NCBI RefSeq assembly: GCF_020781835.1
Contig: NZ_JAJGNJ010000013.1
Coordinates: 1-64,000 of the forward strand
Length of the DNA: 64,000 nt
Source: Microbacterium testaceum
Lineage (GTDB): Bacteria > Actinomycetota > Actinomycetes > Actinomycetales > Microbacteriaceae
Direction: 5' to 3'
Of the stretch, positions 22,699-30,798 are shown piece by piece. The position numbers were made by a program, and so were the translations under genes. The notes below the pieces were generated by a model. It did no database searches and was not told where the DNA came from. It worked only from the letters and a program-made list of their open reading frames with translations. The stretch's first letter is position 1; each line of letters opens with the position of its first letter.

Positions 22699-24810
22699 TC
22701 AGGCTGCTTCGGGTCGGCGGTAGCTGATCACCGAGTTGTCGAAGAGCGTCAGCAGCCCGTCCTCACCGCTGTCGAGGTCGCGGTATTCGATCGCGAGGTA
22801 CTCGTCGTCGACGACGTCGGGCTCCACTCCTTCGACCACTCCCCACAGCCCCAGAGTCGCGTCGACGAGCAGGAGATCTCCGACCTCGAGCTCCACCGCG
22901 GGGCCCTCGAGGGATTCGCCGTATCCGTCGCCGTCAGCGGCCGCGTCGACGTCCGGTGCATCGTCGTCGACTTCGGGCACGAACCGGACCCGTTCACGAG
23001 AGTCCAGTGGGGTGACATTGGAGGGTCGAAGCGCGTCGTGCTTGGTCGTCGACGGTACCGATGCATCCCAAGCGACAATCTCGGCCGAGGACCACTGGAA
23101 GTAGTCGGGCTCGAGCTCCTCCCCCTCGCCGTCGTCGGTGAGCTCCGCTTCCGGGTCGCGCACCATCATCCGCTCGTAGTCGGCAGCGTCGGGACGCAGC
23201 GCCGCCAGGTGATCCCAGTCCGCCTTGTCGGTGGAGTCGAGCTTGGCGGGGTCGGGGGTGTAGAACGCCTGAATCTCGACGGGCTGAGATTCGGCGTTCA
23301 GAGTGACACCGCGGCCACGCTTGTTGCGAGGGATCGCGACACCGACCGCGAAGCTGTCCCACATCATGTTGGCGCCCTGCGGGGAGAGACGACCGAAGCT
23401 GACGCGGGCGCCGAAGTTGTCTCGCATCTCACCGCCGAGGAACTCGACGTCGGGGCGCTGCAGACCGAGCAGGATGTGGATCTTCGCCGACCGTGCCAGT
23501 CGCGCGAGATCGGAGAGCAGATCGAGAACGGGGGCCTGCGCCGGCGCACCCTTCGGCTTCACCGTCTTGTACCAGCGCTGCACGCGCGCCTTGAACGTCG
23601 CGTACTCGTCGATGATCAACGCGAGGGGGTCGAAGTCCTCGAGCCGGGCCGTGCCGTTCTCGAGCTGCGAGTACCGCTCCTCCATGAGCTCGTGCGCAGC
23701 GTGCAGCATCCGCACCTGGTGCTCCACCCGCGCGCCGACGAGCTCGACGTTGGGCCAGTCCCGGAATCCGGCGAACTCGATCCGCTTCCCATCGAGTACC
23801 CACACCCGCCAGTGAGCGTGCGCGAGATGGGTGAGCACCGTGTGCTGGAAGCTGGTCTTTCCCGATCCGGTTCCACCGATGACGAGGCAATGCGGGGAGA
23901 CCGCCGGATGCCACGACTGGATCTGACCGTCTTCGTCAGGACCGATCGGGATCTTGAACGCCTTGTAGGCGGCGTGGGTGAGTGCGGCCGCGGGCTCCAC
24001 TTCGTGCAGGACCATGTCGGGCATCGTCGGTCGGACCTCGAACGTGATCTTGTCGCCCTCGAGATCCCAGTGCGCACGCCACCGGCCAGGGAGCATCGAG
24101 GAGACCACCTTCTCGACCTGGGAGCGCCGCGCCGCGATCGCCATCTTCGGTCCCACGTTGTGCTTGACGTCGATCTTCGAGACCGAGCCGTCATCGGCAC
24201 TCTTCACCGAGACGCTCGCGGTCGGGTCGATGACCAGCTTGACGACCTCGATCGCGCGCTGCTGCTCACGGGAGACCGGATCACTCACGGGTGCGAGCTC
24301 GACGACGAGCACGCACCGCCTCGAGTTGTGCTTGCGTACCCGGTACTCGGCACCAAGCCTGCGTGCAAGGCCTGCGAGGATCTGGTCGACGAAGCGGGGG
24401 TCGGTGTCATCGACGTGCGAGGCGTACCGGATCTTGATGCGCTCCGGGAGGCCCACCCATCCACGAGTCCACTTCACCGGCACGACGAGAGCACGGGTTG
24501 GCTGTGCCGCACCGAGCATCGGAAGGACCGCCTCGATCGCCGGGTCCATCCGCCCTTCCCGTTGGAAGGTCCGCACGCCGGATGCGACCGCGCCGGCGGC
24601 GAGCAACACGGCCACGACCCACACCAGCGGGATCAGATCGGTGAACGGGCGCACCGCGTTCAACCCGGTGGCGGCGGTCGCCAGTGCGATGCACAGCAGC
24701 GCCGGGATGATCCCGGTCAGCTGACGCCGAGGAAGAACACCCAGAGCCACCGTCGCCGGTGCAGGTGGGCGCGCCGGCGGACGAGATGCCACACGAGTTG
24801 TCGTTGCCAT
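22699..24810 (-). CDS. FtsK/SpoIIIE-like conjugation coupling ATPase (703 aa)
   Basis: A T4SS coupling protein (TcpA/TraB type) that would feed DNA to the transfer channel. Two N-terminal membrane helices (about 33-55 and 60-80) anchor it. The motor domain has Walker A GGTGSGKTS near residue 312 and Walker B LALIIDEYATF near 390. A C-terminal acidic extension (about 600-703) contains small beta segments. GGAGG sits before the ATG, and promoter P5 lies 45 bp upstream. It is first in an operon with the small membrane protein and NrdH. Confidence 0.88.
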   Translation of the reverse strand: MATTTRVASRPPARPPAPATVALGVLPRRQLTGIIPALLCIALATAATGLNAVRPFTDLIPLVWVVAVLLAAGAVASGVRTFQREGRMDPAIEAVLPMLGAAQPTRALVVPVKWTRGWVGLPERIKIRYASHVDDTDPRFVDQILAGLARRLGAEYRVRKHNSRRCVLVVELAPVSDPVSREQQRAIEVVKLVIDPTASVSVKSADDGSVSKIDVKHNVGPKMAIAARRSQVEKVVSSMLPGRWRAHWDLEGDKITFEVRPTMPDMVLHEVEPAAALTHAAYKAFKIPIGPDEDGQIQSWHPAVSPHCLVIGGTGSGKTSFQHTVLTHLAHAHWRVWVLDGKRIEFAGFRDWPNVELVGARVEHQVRMLHAAHELMEERYSQLENGTARLEDFDPLALIIDEYATFKARVQRWYKTVKPKGAPAQAPVLDLLSDLARLARSAKIHILLGLQRPDVEFLGGEMRDNFGARVSFGRLSPQGANMMWDSFAVGVAIPRNKRGRGVTLNAESQPVEIQAFYTPDPAKLDSTDKADWDHLAALRPDAADYERMMVRDPEAELTDDGEGEELEPDYFQWSSAEIVAWDASVPSTTKHDALRPSNVTPLDSRERVRFVPEVDDDAPDVDAAADGDGYGESLEGPAVELEVGDLLLVDATLGLWGVVEGVEPDVVDDEYLAIEYRDLDSGEDGLLTLFDNSVISYRRPEAA

Positions 24811-24854
24811 TCGAGCCTCCTGAGTGGGCCGAGTACTTCACGACCCTCTTGCGA

Positions 24855-24887
24855 GGTATAGGCCGGAGATCTGCTCCTTCGCGGACA
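24855..24887 (-). promoter_or_regulatory. P5: leftward copy of the TGTCCGCGAA-N17-TATACC promoter family
   Basis: On the minus strand, TGTCCGCGAA (24887-24878), 17 bp, TATACC (24860-24855). TCCGCGA is repeated in direct orientation nine bases upstream, as also at P6. It drives the coupling-ATPase operon. Confidence 0.75.
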
Positions 24888-25185
24888 TCGCGGATTCTCC
24901 CCGCGTCTGACGCACTCGTGATGTCCCCTGTGCAAGAGTGTGCTCGAGGAGATCGCCACGGCGGCTGGAAAGGGTTATTGCGCCACATCGCGGCGCAGAC
25001 CAGCGCAATACCTCCGCCACACCCGCGCTTGACACGGGTGATAGGATCAAGCCCGATCGGCGTTCTGCCGCAGGCACGGTTGTCGAATCGAGCTTGAACC
25101 CCTCCCCCTGGGAAATATTTCCAGCAGGCACACCCGCGCAGTTATGGCGCAATACTGCGCCGCACATCGGCGGCATACTGTCGTG
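24888..25185. other. Control region upstream of P5, no gene seen
   Basis: No coding frame is convincing. It holds GCGCAATA-type motifs: inverted at 24976-24983, direct at 25003-25010 and 25147-25154 (there inside GGCGCA-ATAC-TGCGCC). It also has a perfect palindrome GGAAATATTTCC near 25112. It could hold regulator sites for the coupling operon. I cannot rule out an origin-of-transfer element. Confidence 0.4.
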
Positions 25186-25266
25186 TCTCACTCCAGTTGT
25201 CCGATTCTCACGGACCTGTCGAGTCGTCTCACTCCATTTGTCGGATTCTCACTCCAGTTGTCCGAC
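25186..25266. repeat. Three 20-bp direct repeats, possible IS-end remnant
   Basis: Copies start at 25186, 25227 and 25247 with consensus TCTCACTCCAGTTGTCCGAT, differing by a few bases. The second and third are adjacent. Short tandem repeats of this sort are common at ends of IS21-type elements. No transposase is next to them, so this is a remnant at most. They mark the left edge of the decayed island. Confidence 0.45.
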
Positions 25267-25280
25267 GCTCGGCGCGACGC

Positions 25281-25718
25281 CTAGGGCGTGTCTCTTAAAG
25301 CCTTGAGCCAGATGGTGATGGCGCGTAGGACGACGCCGCCGCGATAGGTCAGGGCGAGTTTGTCGTAGCGGGTGGCCAAGGCGCGCCATTGCTTGAAGAT
25401 GTTGAATCCGCGCTCGACGACGTTGCGGCGCTTGTAGGCCTCGGTGTCGTAGGTGACCGGGCGACCACCCTTGGCGCCGCGGCGCTTGCGGTTGGCGATC
25501 TGATCATCGCGTTCGGGGATGACGGCCTGGATGCCGCGCCGGCGCAACAGCTTGCGGTTGGCCCGGGAAGAGTAAGCCTTGTCACCCAGCGCCCGGTCGG
25601 GCCTGGTGCGTGGCCGGCCCCCACCCAGGCGCGGTACCCGCAGGGCGTTCATCACGTGCTCGAACATCGGGGAGTCCCCGCCCTGCCCGGGCCCGAGCAG
25701 CATCACCAGCGGCCGCAT
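25281..25718 (-). CDS. IS5-family transposase, second frame
   Basis: This frame carries the second Asp (ALGDKAYSSRANRK) and the catalytic Glu (RNVVERGFNIFKQWRALATRYDK). It stays open upstream of 25718 to the overlap near 25825. Its stop codon TAG is completed by the CTAG target sequence outside the element, a known trick of this IS group. It is translated only after frameshifting from the first frame. Confidence 0.8.
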   Translation of the reverse strand: MRPLVMLLGPGQGGDSPMFEHVMNALRVPRLGGGRPRTRPDRALGDKAYSSRANRKLLRRRGIQAVIPERDDQIANRKRRGAKGGRPVTYDTEAYKRRNVVERGFNIFKQWRALATRYDKLALTYRGGVVLRAITIWLKALRDTP

Positions 25719-26225
25719 GTTCCCGTCGCACAGGTGGTGGATCTTCGTCGACAGGCCGCCGCGGGAGCGGCCGATGGCGTGATCAGGCGGCTCGATGCGC
25801 AGATTCGTGTAATTCGTCAGGTCCCCCTGTGTCCCGGGGCAGGTTGGTGGCGTGCTGATGGGCGCGGTTGATCGTGGAGTCCACCGAGACTTCCCAGTCG
25901 ATCAGCCCGGCGGCGTCGGCATGGGCCAGCAGGACGCTGTGGATCTTGTCCCACGTCCCATCACCGCTGAAGCGGCGGTGCCGCTTCCACACCGTCTGCC
26001 ACGGCCCGAAGCACCCGGGTAAGTCCCGCCACGCGATCCCGGTCCGGTAGCGATAGATGATGCCCTCCACCACGGTGCGATGATCGGCGAACGGCCGACC
26101 ACGACGCCCCTGCGAGGACGGCATCAACGGAGCAATCAGCTCCCACTGCGCATCAGTCAGCAACTCCGTTCGAGACACACACCGAGCGTTCCAGCGACCA
26201 GCCCAAACCTTTGGGAGACACGCCC
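25284..26225. mobile_element. IS5-family (IS427-like) insertion sequence with TA duplication
   Basis: The ends are AGGGCGTGTCTC-type inverted repeats: GGGCGTGTCTC at 25284 and its complement GAGACACGCCC ending at 26225. Flanking TA (25282-25283 and 26226-26227) within CTAG on both sides is the target duplication expected of the IS427 group. The transposase is split in two overlapping frames. The insertion has removed the start of the ABC permease to its right. Confidence 0.88.
25783..26178 (-). CDS. IS5-family transposase, first frame (132 aa)
   Basis: This is the N-terminal half, starting at GTG 26178 inside the element. TELLTDAQWELIAPLMPS and the HTH-like region precede the first catalytic Asp (WEVSVDSTINR). 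It ends in HESAHRAA. The second half is in another frame. A run of five G (25823-25827) lies where the frames overlap, a likely site of programmed frameshifting. Confidence 0.8.
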   Translation of the reverse strand: MSRTELLTDAQWELIAPLMPSSQGRRGRPFADHRTVVEGIIYRYRTGIAWRDLPGCFGPWQTVWKRHRRFSGDGTWDKIHSVLLAHADAAGLIDWEVSVDSTINRAHQHATNLPRDTGGPDELHESAHRAA

Positions 26226-26227
26226 TA

Positions 26228-26875
26228 GTCGCTTTCCAGGAGAACTGGCTCTTCGCGCGGATGGCGAGCGACGTCTTGCCGAGTCTTTCCAGGATGATGA
26301 TCGGGTTCATCGGCGCTGTGGTCATCGGCGTGGTCGTGGGGTTCGTTCTCGGTCAGGCGCACCGCCTCCAGGCGATGTTCGCACCCGTGCTCGAGTTCCT
26401 GCGCGCGATCCCTGCGGTCGCGTTGATTCCCCTCGTCATCATCGTGCTGGGCCTCGACGACACCGCGAAGGTGATTCTGATCACCTTCATCTGCCTCTGG
26501 CCCGTGCTCCTCAATACCGAAGCTGCAATCAGAGGAATGGACCCCGGACTGCGCGAGACCGCCCGGGTGTACGGCATCCACTGGTTCCGCTACGAGTTGC
26601 AGGTCGCACTTCCCGCGGCAGCTCCGCAGATCTTTGCCGGAATGCGCACGAGTCTTTCGCTCGCGCTCATCATGGTCGTCGTGAGCGAGATGATGGCGGG
26701 AGGCAACGGGATCGGCGTCTTCGTTCTTCAGTCGCAGAGGTCGTTCGCGATCACGGACATGTGGTCGGGCATCGTGCTCATCGGGATCTTCGGGTACGTG
26801 TTCAACCTGCTGCTCATCGTCGTCGAGAACCGGGTGCTCGCGTGGCACCACGGCGCGAACACCGCCGTGGAGTGA
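26228..26875 (+). pseudogene. 5'-truncated ABC transporter permease (SsuC/TauC type)
   Basis: The open frame continues in phase from the IS edge (VAFQENWLFAR) and contains most of an SsuC-like permease: several membrane helices and the EAA-type cytoplasmic loop (GLRETARVYGIHWFRYELQVALPAAAPQIFAGMR). Such permeases import sulfonates, taurine or related substrates with an ATPase and a binding protein, neither of which is nearby. The missing N-terminal helix and promoter make function unlikely, although ATG 26261 could start a shortened protein. Confidence 0.8.
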
Positions 26876-26897
26876 CACCGCGGTCGAGAGGACGCCC

Positions 26898-28058
26898 TCA
26901 CACCTCGATGCCGCCGCACCACACACGCAGAACGCGACGCGCGGCAGCGATGTCGGTGAGCGGATCGCCGTCCACCAGCACGAGGTCGGCTCGCAATCCG
27001 GGGGTGATCGCCCCCCGATCGTCGAGTGAGAACGCGTGCGCGGCCGTCGAGGTGGCAGCGCGCAGCGCTTCGGCTGTTGACAGGCCGGCGTCCACGAGCA
27101 GAGCGAGTTCGTCGTGCATGCTCTCGCCGTATGGCGGCATTGCCCGTTCGAGGAGCCCGATGTAGGCGTCTTCGTCGTGCATGCTCTCGCCGTATGGCGG
27201 CGATGCCCGTGTGAAGGTGTAGGCGTCGGTGCCGGCCAGGACCGGAACGCCCGCGGCATGCATCGCGCGCGTGCTCTCGTGGGCGTGTGCATAGCTCACA
27301 CCGGGAACGCCCGCTGCGGTGAGATTCGCGGCGACGCCTTTCATCATCGTCAAGGTCGGGATGAACACCGTGCCCTGGGCGAGCATCGTCTCAGCCGTCG
27401 CATCGTCGAGCGCGCGGTCGAGTGGAGCATGGGTGATCATGTCGGCCCCCGCAGCGAGGCTCATACGCACAGCTTCGTACAGGGCTGCGTGCGCGATGAC
27501 CTTGAGCCCCCGCGCGTGCGCAGCAGCCACGAGTGCATCGAGCACGTCCTGGGTGGGACCGGGCAGATCGGCGATGATCTTGATGTAATCCACCCCGTCT
27601 GCCACCTGCACCTCTACGAACCGCTCCGCCTTGTCGGGGGAATCGACCAGCGCGACGTCCGGATAGGTCGGAATGCGGCTGTGCGTGCTGCCCTGAGATG
27701 TCGCCGCCATGCCGGCGGTGCGGAAGTCAGCGACTCCCCTCAGTCCCCGCAACGACTGGAACTGTGATGCGGGCCATGTCGCCATGTCCAGGCCGGTGGT
27801 GACACCGTACGTGGCGAGCGTCTCGAGGGACTCGCGCCCCTTCAGGTGCATGTGACAGTCGATCAGGCCAGGAAGGAGCACCGCACCTTCCGCGTTGACG
27901 ACAGCGGCACCGACGACGACCGCATCCGCTGATACGTCACCGATGCGCCCGTCGGGCTGGACGACGACCGTCGTGGGGGCGCTCAGACTGTGTCCGTCGA
28001 AGACCCTGGTGTTCGTGATCGCGGTCGCAGAGACTGCGCCGAGCGTGGAATCCGTCAT
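26898..28058 (-). CDS. Amidohydrolase-family metalloenzyme with internal tandem duplication (386 aa)
   Basis: A metal-dependent hydrolase of the imidazolonepropionase type. The metal-binding HxH is LIDCHMHLKG near residue 65. Other landmarks are VIAHAALYE and MITHAPLD (further His ligands) and ALAGTDAYTF (catalytic Asp). A 63-bp tandem duplication places PPYGESMHDE twice (residues near 290 and 311), adding 21 residues before the LALLVDAGLSTAEALRAAT helix, so activity may be altered. It is convergent with the truncated permease. The substrate is not known. Confidence 0.8.
   Translation of the reverse strand: MTDSTLGAVSATAITNTRVFDGHSLSAPTTVVVQPDGRIGDVSADAVVVGAAVVNAEGAVLLPGLIDCHMHLKGRESLETLATYGVTTGLDMATWPASQFQSLRGLRGVADFRTAGMAATSQGSTHSRIPTYPDVALVDSPDKAERFVEVQVADGVDYIKIIADLPGPTQDVLDALVAAAHARGLKVIAHAALYEAVRMSLAAGADMITHAPLDRALDDATAETMLAQGTVFIPTLTMMKGVAANLTAAGVPGVSYAHAHESTRAMHAAGVPVLAGTDAYTFTRASPPYGESMHDEDAYIGLLERAMPPYGESMHDELALLVDAGLSTAEALRAATSTAAHAFSLDDRGAITPGLRADLVLVDGDPLTDIAAARRVLRVWCGGIEV
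27108..27209. repeat. 63-bp tandem duplication inside the amidohydrolase
   Basis: Copies start at 27108 and 27171 and share 31 identical bases at their start, then two mismatches and six matches. The duplication is in frame and adds 21 codons. Confidence 0.85.
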
Positions 28059-28112
28059 GAACTGCTCCGTTCGAGGAGATGTAGATACGAGACATTATTG
28101 TTCACGGGCTGA

Positions 28113-29018
28113 CTACTCTCCCGCCGACGCGTTGACGGCGGCGAGCTGCTCGTCGGGGGTCATGTTCATGAACGCCTCGAGCATCTCGGGAGTCATCTCG
28201 TAGACGGTCGGGAACTGCCCGATCGGCACGACGGAGTGCAGCACCCGGTCGCCGTAGACGTGCACGAGGTTGTAGGACTGGCCGCCGTCCTGGCCGCGGG
28301 CACCGGGGTAGGCGACGGCGAGGTCCTGCGTGTAGCAGGTCGCCGACGCGACCGACACGGGCACGCCCGCGAACGTGCTGGTGGTCGAGTAGTGCAGGTG
28401 ACCGCCCAGGATGCCGCGCACGTCGGTGCCCCGGATGACCTCGGCGAGGCGCTCCTGGTCGCGCAGCTCGACCAGGGCGATGAGCCCGATCGGGCTCGGC
28501 ACGGGCGGGTGGTGCAGCGCGATGAGGGTGCCGTCGGGCGCGGGGACTTCGAGCTCGCGGCGCAGCCACGCCAACTGCTCGTCGCTGATCTCGCCGTGGT
28601 GCTGCCCGGGCACCGTCGAGTCGAGCGCGATGATGCGCAGACCGTTGACGTCGTAGACGCGGTCGACGGGCTCGGACTGGTCGGCCTCCTCGTCGAGCAG
28701 GCCGCGGCGGAACGCGACGCGCTCGTCGTGATTGCCCATCACCCAGATCACCTGGGCACCGAGCTTCTCGGCGGCGGGCTCGACGATGGCCCGCAGGCGC
28801 TCGTAGGCGTCGGGGCGGCCGGTGTCGGCGAGGTCGCCGGTGAACACGATCGCTTCGGGGCGGGCGTTGGCCTTGGTGAAGCCGTCGAACAGCTCTGCGA
28901 GGTTCTTGTCACTGTCGATGCGCTCGTGCAGCAGGTCGCCGTCGCCCACGAAGTGGGTGTCAGAGACATGCAGGATGAAGTGCTCGGGAGCGGGATGCTG
29001 GCTCGCGATGTGCGACAT
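28113..29018 (-). CDS. Calcineurin-like phosphoesterase, CpdA-type (301 aa)
   Basis: The metallophosphoesterase signature is complete: HVSDTHF (about 17-23), VFTGDLADTG (about 58-67), VMGNHD (near 95), HHPP (near 168) and GHLHYS (near 208). These supply the ligands of a two-metal site. The class III cyclic-nucleotide phosphodiesterases are the best-known relatives, but glycerophosphodiesters are also possible given the ugp-like neighbours. GGAAGGAACAC lies before the ATG. Confidence 0.85.
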   Translation of the reverse strand: MSHIASQHPAPEHFILHVSDTHFVGDGDLLHERIDSDKNLAELFDGFTKANARPEAIVFTGDLADTGRPDAYERLRAIVEPAAEKLGAQVIWVMGNHDERVAFRRGLLDEEADQSEPVDRVYDVNGLRIIALDSTVPGQHHGEISDEQLAWLRRELEVPAPDGTLIALHHPPVPSPIGLIALVELRDQERLAEVIRGTDVRGILGGHLHYSTTSTFAGVPVSVASATCYTQDLAVAYPGARGQDGGQSYNLVHVYGDRVLHSVVPIGQFPTVYEMTPEMLEAFMNMTPDEQLAAVNASAGE

Positions 29019-29036
29019 GGTGTGTGTTCCTTCCGA

Positions 29037-29867
29037 TCAGACCGCGGTGGCGGCGGGGTCGATGATCACGGCGGTGAGACGCTCGAGCTCGGTGGGGGTG
29101 AGTCCGTGGGCGAGGAGGTAGGCGCTGATCGACCCGTGCTCGCGGTCGATGCGCTCGAGCAGCGCCTCGAGCACCTCGGCGGGGCTCTCGGTGATGAGTT
29201 CGACCATTCCCGCGGTCAGTTCGATGCCGCGCTGTTCGAAGACGGCGGTCATCGCGTCTGACCACTCGCCGCGCAGGTTCTCGGCGGTGGCGGCGTAGTC
29301 GGCCACGACGTCGTCGCGGTCGACCCCGGCGGCGGCGAGCGCGAAGGCCACGACGAGACCGGTGCGGTCTTTGCCGGCGGTGCAGTGCACGAGCACCGCG
29401 TCGTCGTCGTCAGCCGCGATGATCACCCGGATCGCGTCGACCAGCTGCGCCCCGCGCTCGTCGACGATGTGGTCGTAGACGGGCACGAGTCCGACGTGCG
29501 TGGTGGCCTGCGCGGCCGGGTCGGCGTCGTCGAACACGGGCAGGTGGTGCACGGTGACCTCGAGCCCGTCGACCGCGCTCGGCGCTGTGGCGCGCTCGTC
29601 GCCGCCGCGCAGGTCGATGATGTGGGCGACGCCGATCTCGGCCAGCCGGTCGCGACCGGTCGCGTCGATGCGGTGCAGAGCATCTGACCGCAGCAGCTTG
29701 CCCCACCGGCTGGTGCCGCCGGCTGCACGGTAGCCGCCGGTGTCGCGCAGGTTGTAGAGGCCGGCCACGGCGTGGCGACGCTCACGAGGCGCCGCGGTCG
29801 CGGCATCCGGCGACGAAGCGGCCGCGGCATCCGTCGCCGAAGGCGTCAGGTCGAGGTCGATGGTCAT
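29037..29867 (-). CDS. Tyrosine/serine phosphatase, PtpB-like (276 aa)
   Basis: The catalytic P-loop is VLVHCTAGKDRTG near residue 165, with the Cys nucleophile and Arg of the C-x5-R motif. The upstream YNLRDTGGYR near 37 and IDLRGGDERA are typical of bacterial phosphotyrosine/phosphoinositide phosphatases of the MptpB group. The start ATG at 29867 overlaps the stop of the binding-protein fragment by four bases. The N-terminal 25 residues are low-complexity Ala/Thr. Confidence 0.85.
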   Translation of the reverse strand: MTIDLDLTPSATDAAAASSPDAATAAPRERRHAVAGLYNLRDTGGYRAAGGTSRWGKLLRSDALHRIDATGRDRLAEIGVAHIIDLRGGDERATAPSAVDGLEVTVHHLPVFDDADPAAQATTHVGLVPVYDHIVDERGAQLVDAIRVIIAADDDDAVLVHCTAGKDRTGLVVAFALAAAGVDRDDVVADYAATAENLRGEWSDAMTAVFEQRGIELTAGMVELITESPAEVLEALLERIDREHGSISAYLLAHGLTPTELERLTAVIIDPAATAV

Positions 29868-30617
29868 TCGATCAGCCCCTGCGCGCGCTCGGCGGCCTCG
29901 GTCATAGTGGCGGCCGGGTCGGCGCCGTAGAAGACCGCGTCTTCGATGGCGGTGGCGAGCACCTGGTCGACCTGGGCGTAGCTGTCGCCGGGGTACGACA
30001 CCCACGGCTCGAGCGCGTCGAGCTGCTCGAGGTTGGGCTTCACGAGCGGGTTGGCTTCGACCCAGTCATAGAGCGGTCCGCCCTCGTCGGCCATGCTGCT
30101 GCGCAGCGGTAGGTACCCGATCTGGGTCGAGATGATCTCGTAGGCGCGGGGGCTGGTCATGAACTGCATGAGCTCCCACGCGGCGGCCTGCTTGGCGGGG
30201 TCGGTGGCGAACATCGCGAGGAACGAGCCCGAGTTGGTGGGCACGACCGCCTGGTCTCCGAACGCGGGCAGGGTGTGAGCGTCGAGGGTCCAGCCACCGG
30301 CCTCGGCGCCCATCATGAACGCGCCCTGCAGGGCCGAGCTGTTGACGTGGATCGCGGTCTTCCCCTGCGCGAACGCCTCGTACTGGCTGGTGAAGTCCTC
30401 GTTGGTGAGCACGCCGTCCTCGTACATCTCGGTGAAGGTCGCGACCGTATCGATCGCGGCGTCCGAGCCGAACTCGATCGTCGTGCGGTCATCGCTCAGC
30501 ACCTGGGCGCCGTTCGAGAGGAAGAGGCCCTGCATGCACCAGCTGCCGCCGGTGATCACGCACGACGCGCTCATCGAGGGGGCACCGGTGGACTCGGTGA
30601 TCGGGGTGCGGCGTCTT
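29864..30617 (-). pseudogene. 3' part of a ugpB-like ABC sugar-phosphate binding protein
   Basis: The frame contains the C-terminal two thirds of a family 1 extracellular binding protein (CVITGGSWCMQGLFL, then FAQGKTAIHVNSSALQGAFM and GSFLAMFATDPAKQAAAWELMQFM). It lacks the signal peptide and N-terminal lobe. Its upstream side joins, out of frame, to the start of a transport ATPase gene. This is a deletion product. An ATG at 30574 could give a 236-residue fragment. Confidence 0.8.
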
Positions 30618-30696
30618 CGATGATCAGGTCGATATCACTGACGGCGGCGGTGCTCTTGAAGGAGCGACCGACACCAGAGAGCTGGATCGTTCCCAT
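30568..30696 (-). pseudogene. 5' fragment of a ugpC-like ABC ATPase
   Basis: Reads MGTIQLSGVGRSFKSTAAVS then DIDLIIED, the opening of a UgpC/MalK-type ATPase just before where Walker A would lie, and then runs into the binding-protein fragment in a wrong frame and stops. A deletion joined these two genes near 30610. Confidence 0.75.
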
Positions 30697-30739
30697 GAGT
30701 CGCCTTCTGCAAGCGACCTGACGAACCGGGGCCTTCCCG

Positions 30740-30785
30740 CGAAATCCGCTTGCAGAGCTATTGCAATCGAGGAAAGTGAATTTCC
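30740..30785. promoter_or_regulatory. Possible RpiR-type operator region
   Basis: GGAAATTCACTTTCC on the minus strand (30768-30782) is an inverted repeat (GGAAA, 5 bp, TTTCC) just upstream of the ugp-like remnants. GAAA-x5-TTTC symmetry is typical of RpiR-family sites. The call is tentative. Confidence 0.4.
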
Positions 30786-30798
30786 TGCAAACGGAGTG

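Noticed and set aside
23038..24861. Long open frame antisense to the coupling ATPase
   Set aside because: The opposite frame encodes a complete FtsK-like protein with Walker motifs. The antisense product is Arg/His-rich without motifs, a common effect of high GC.
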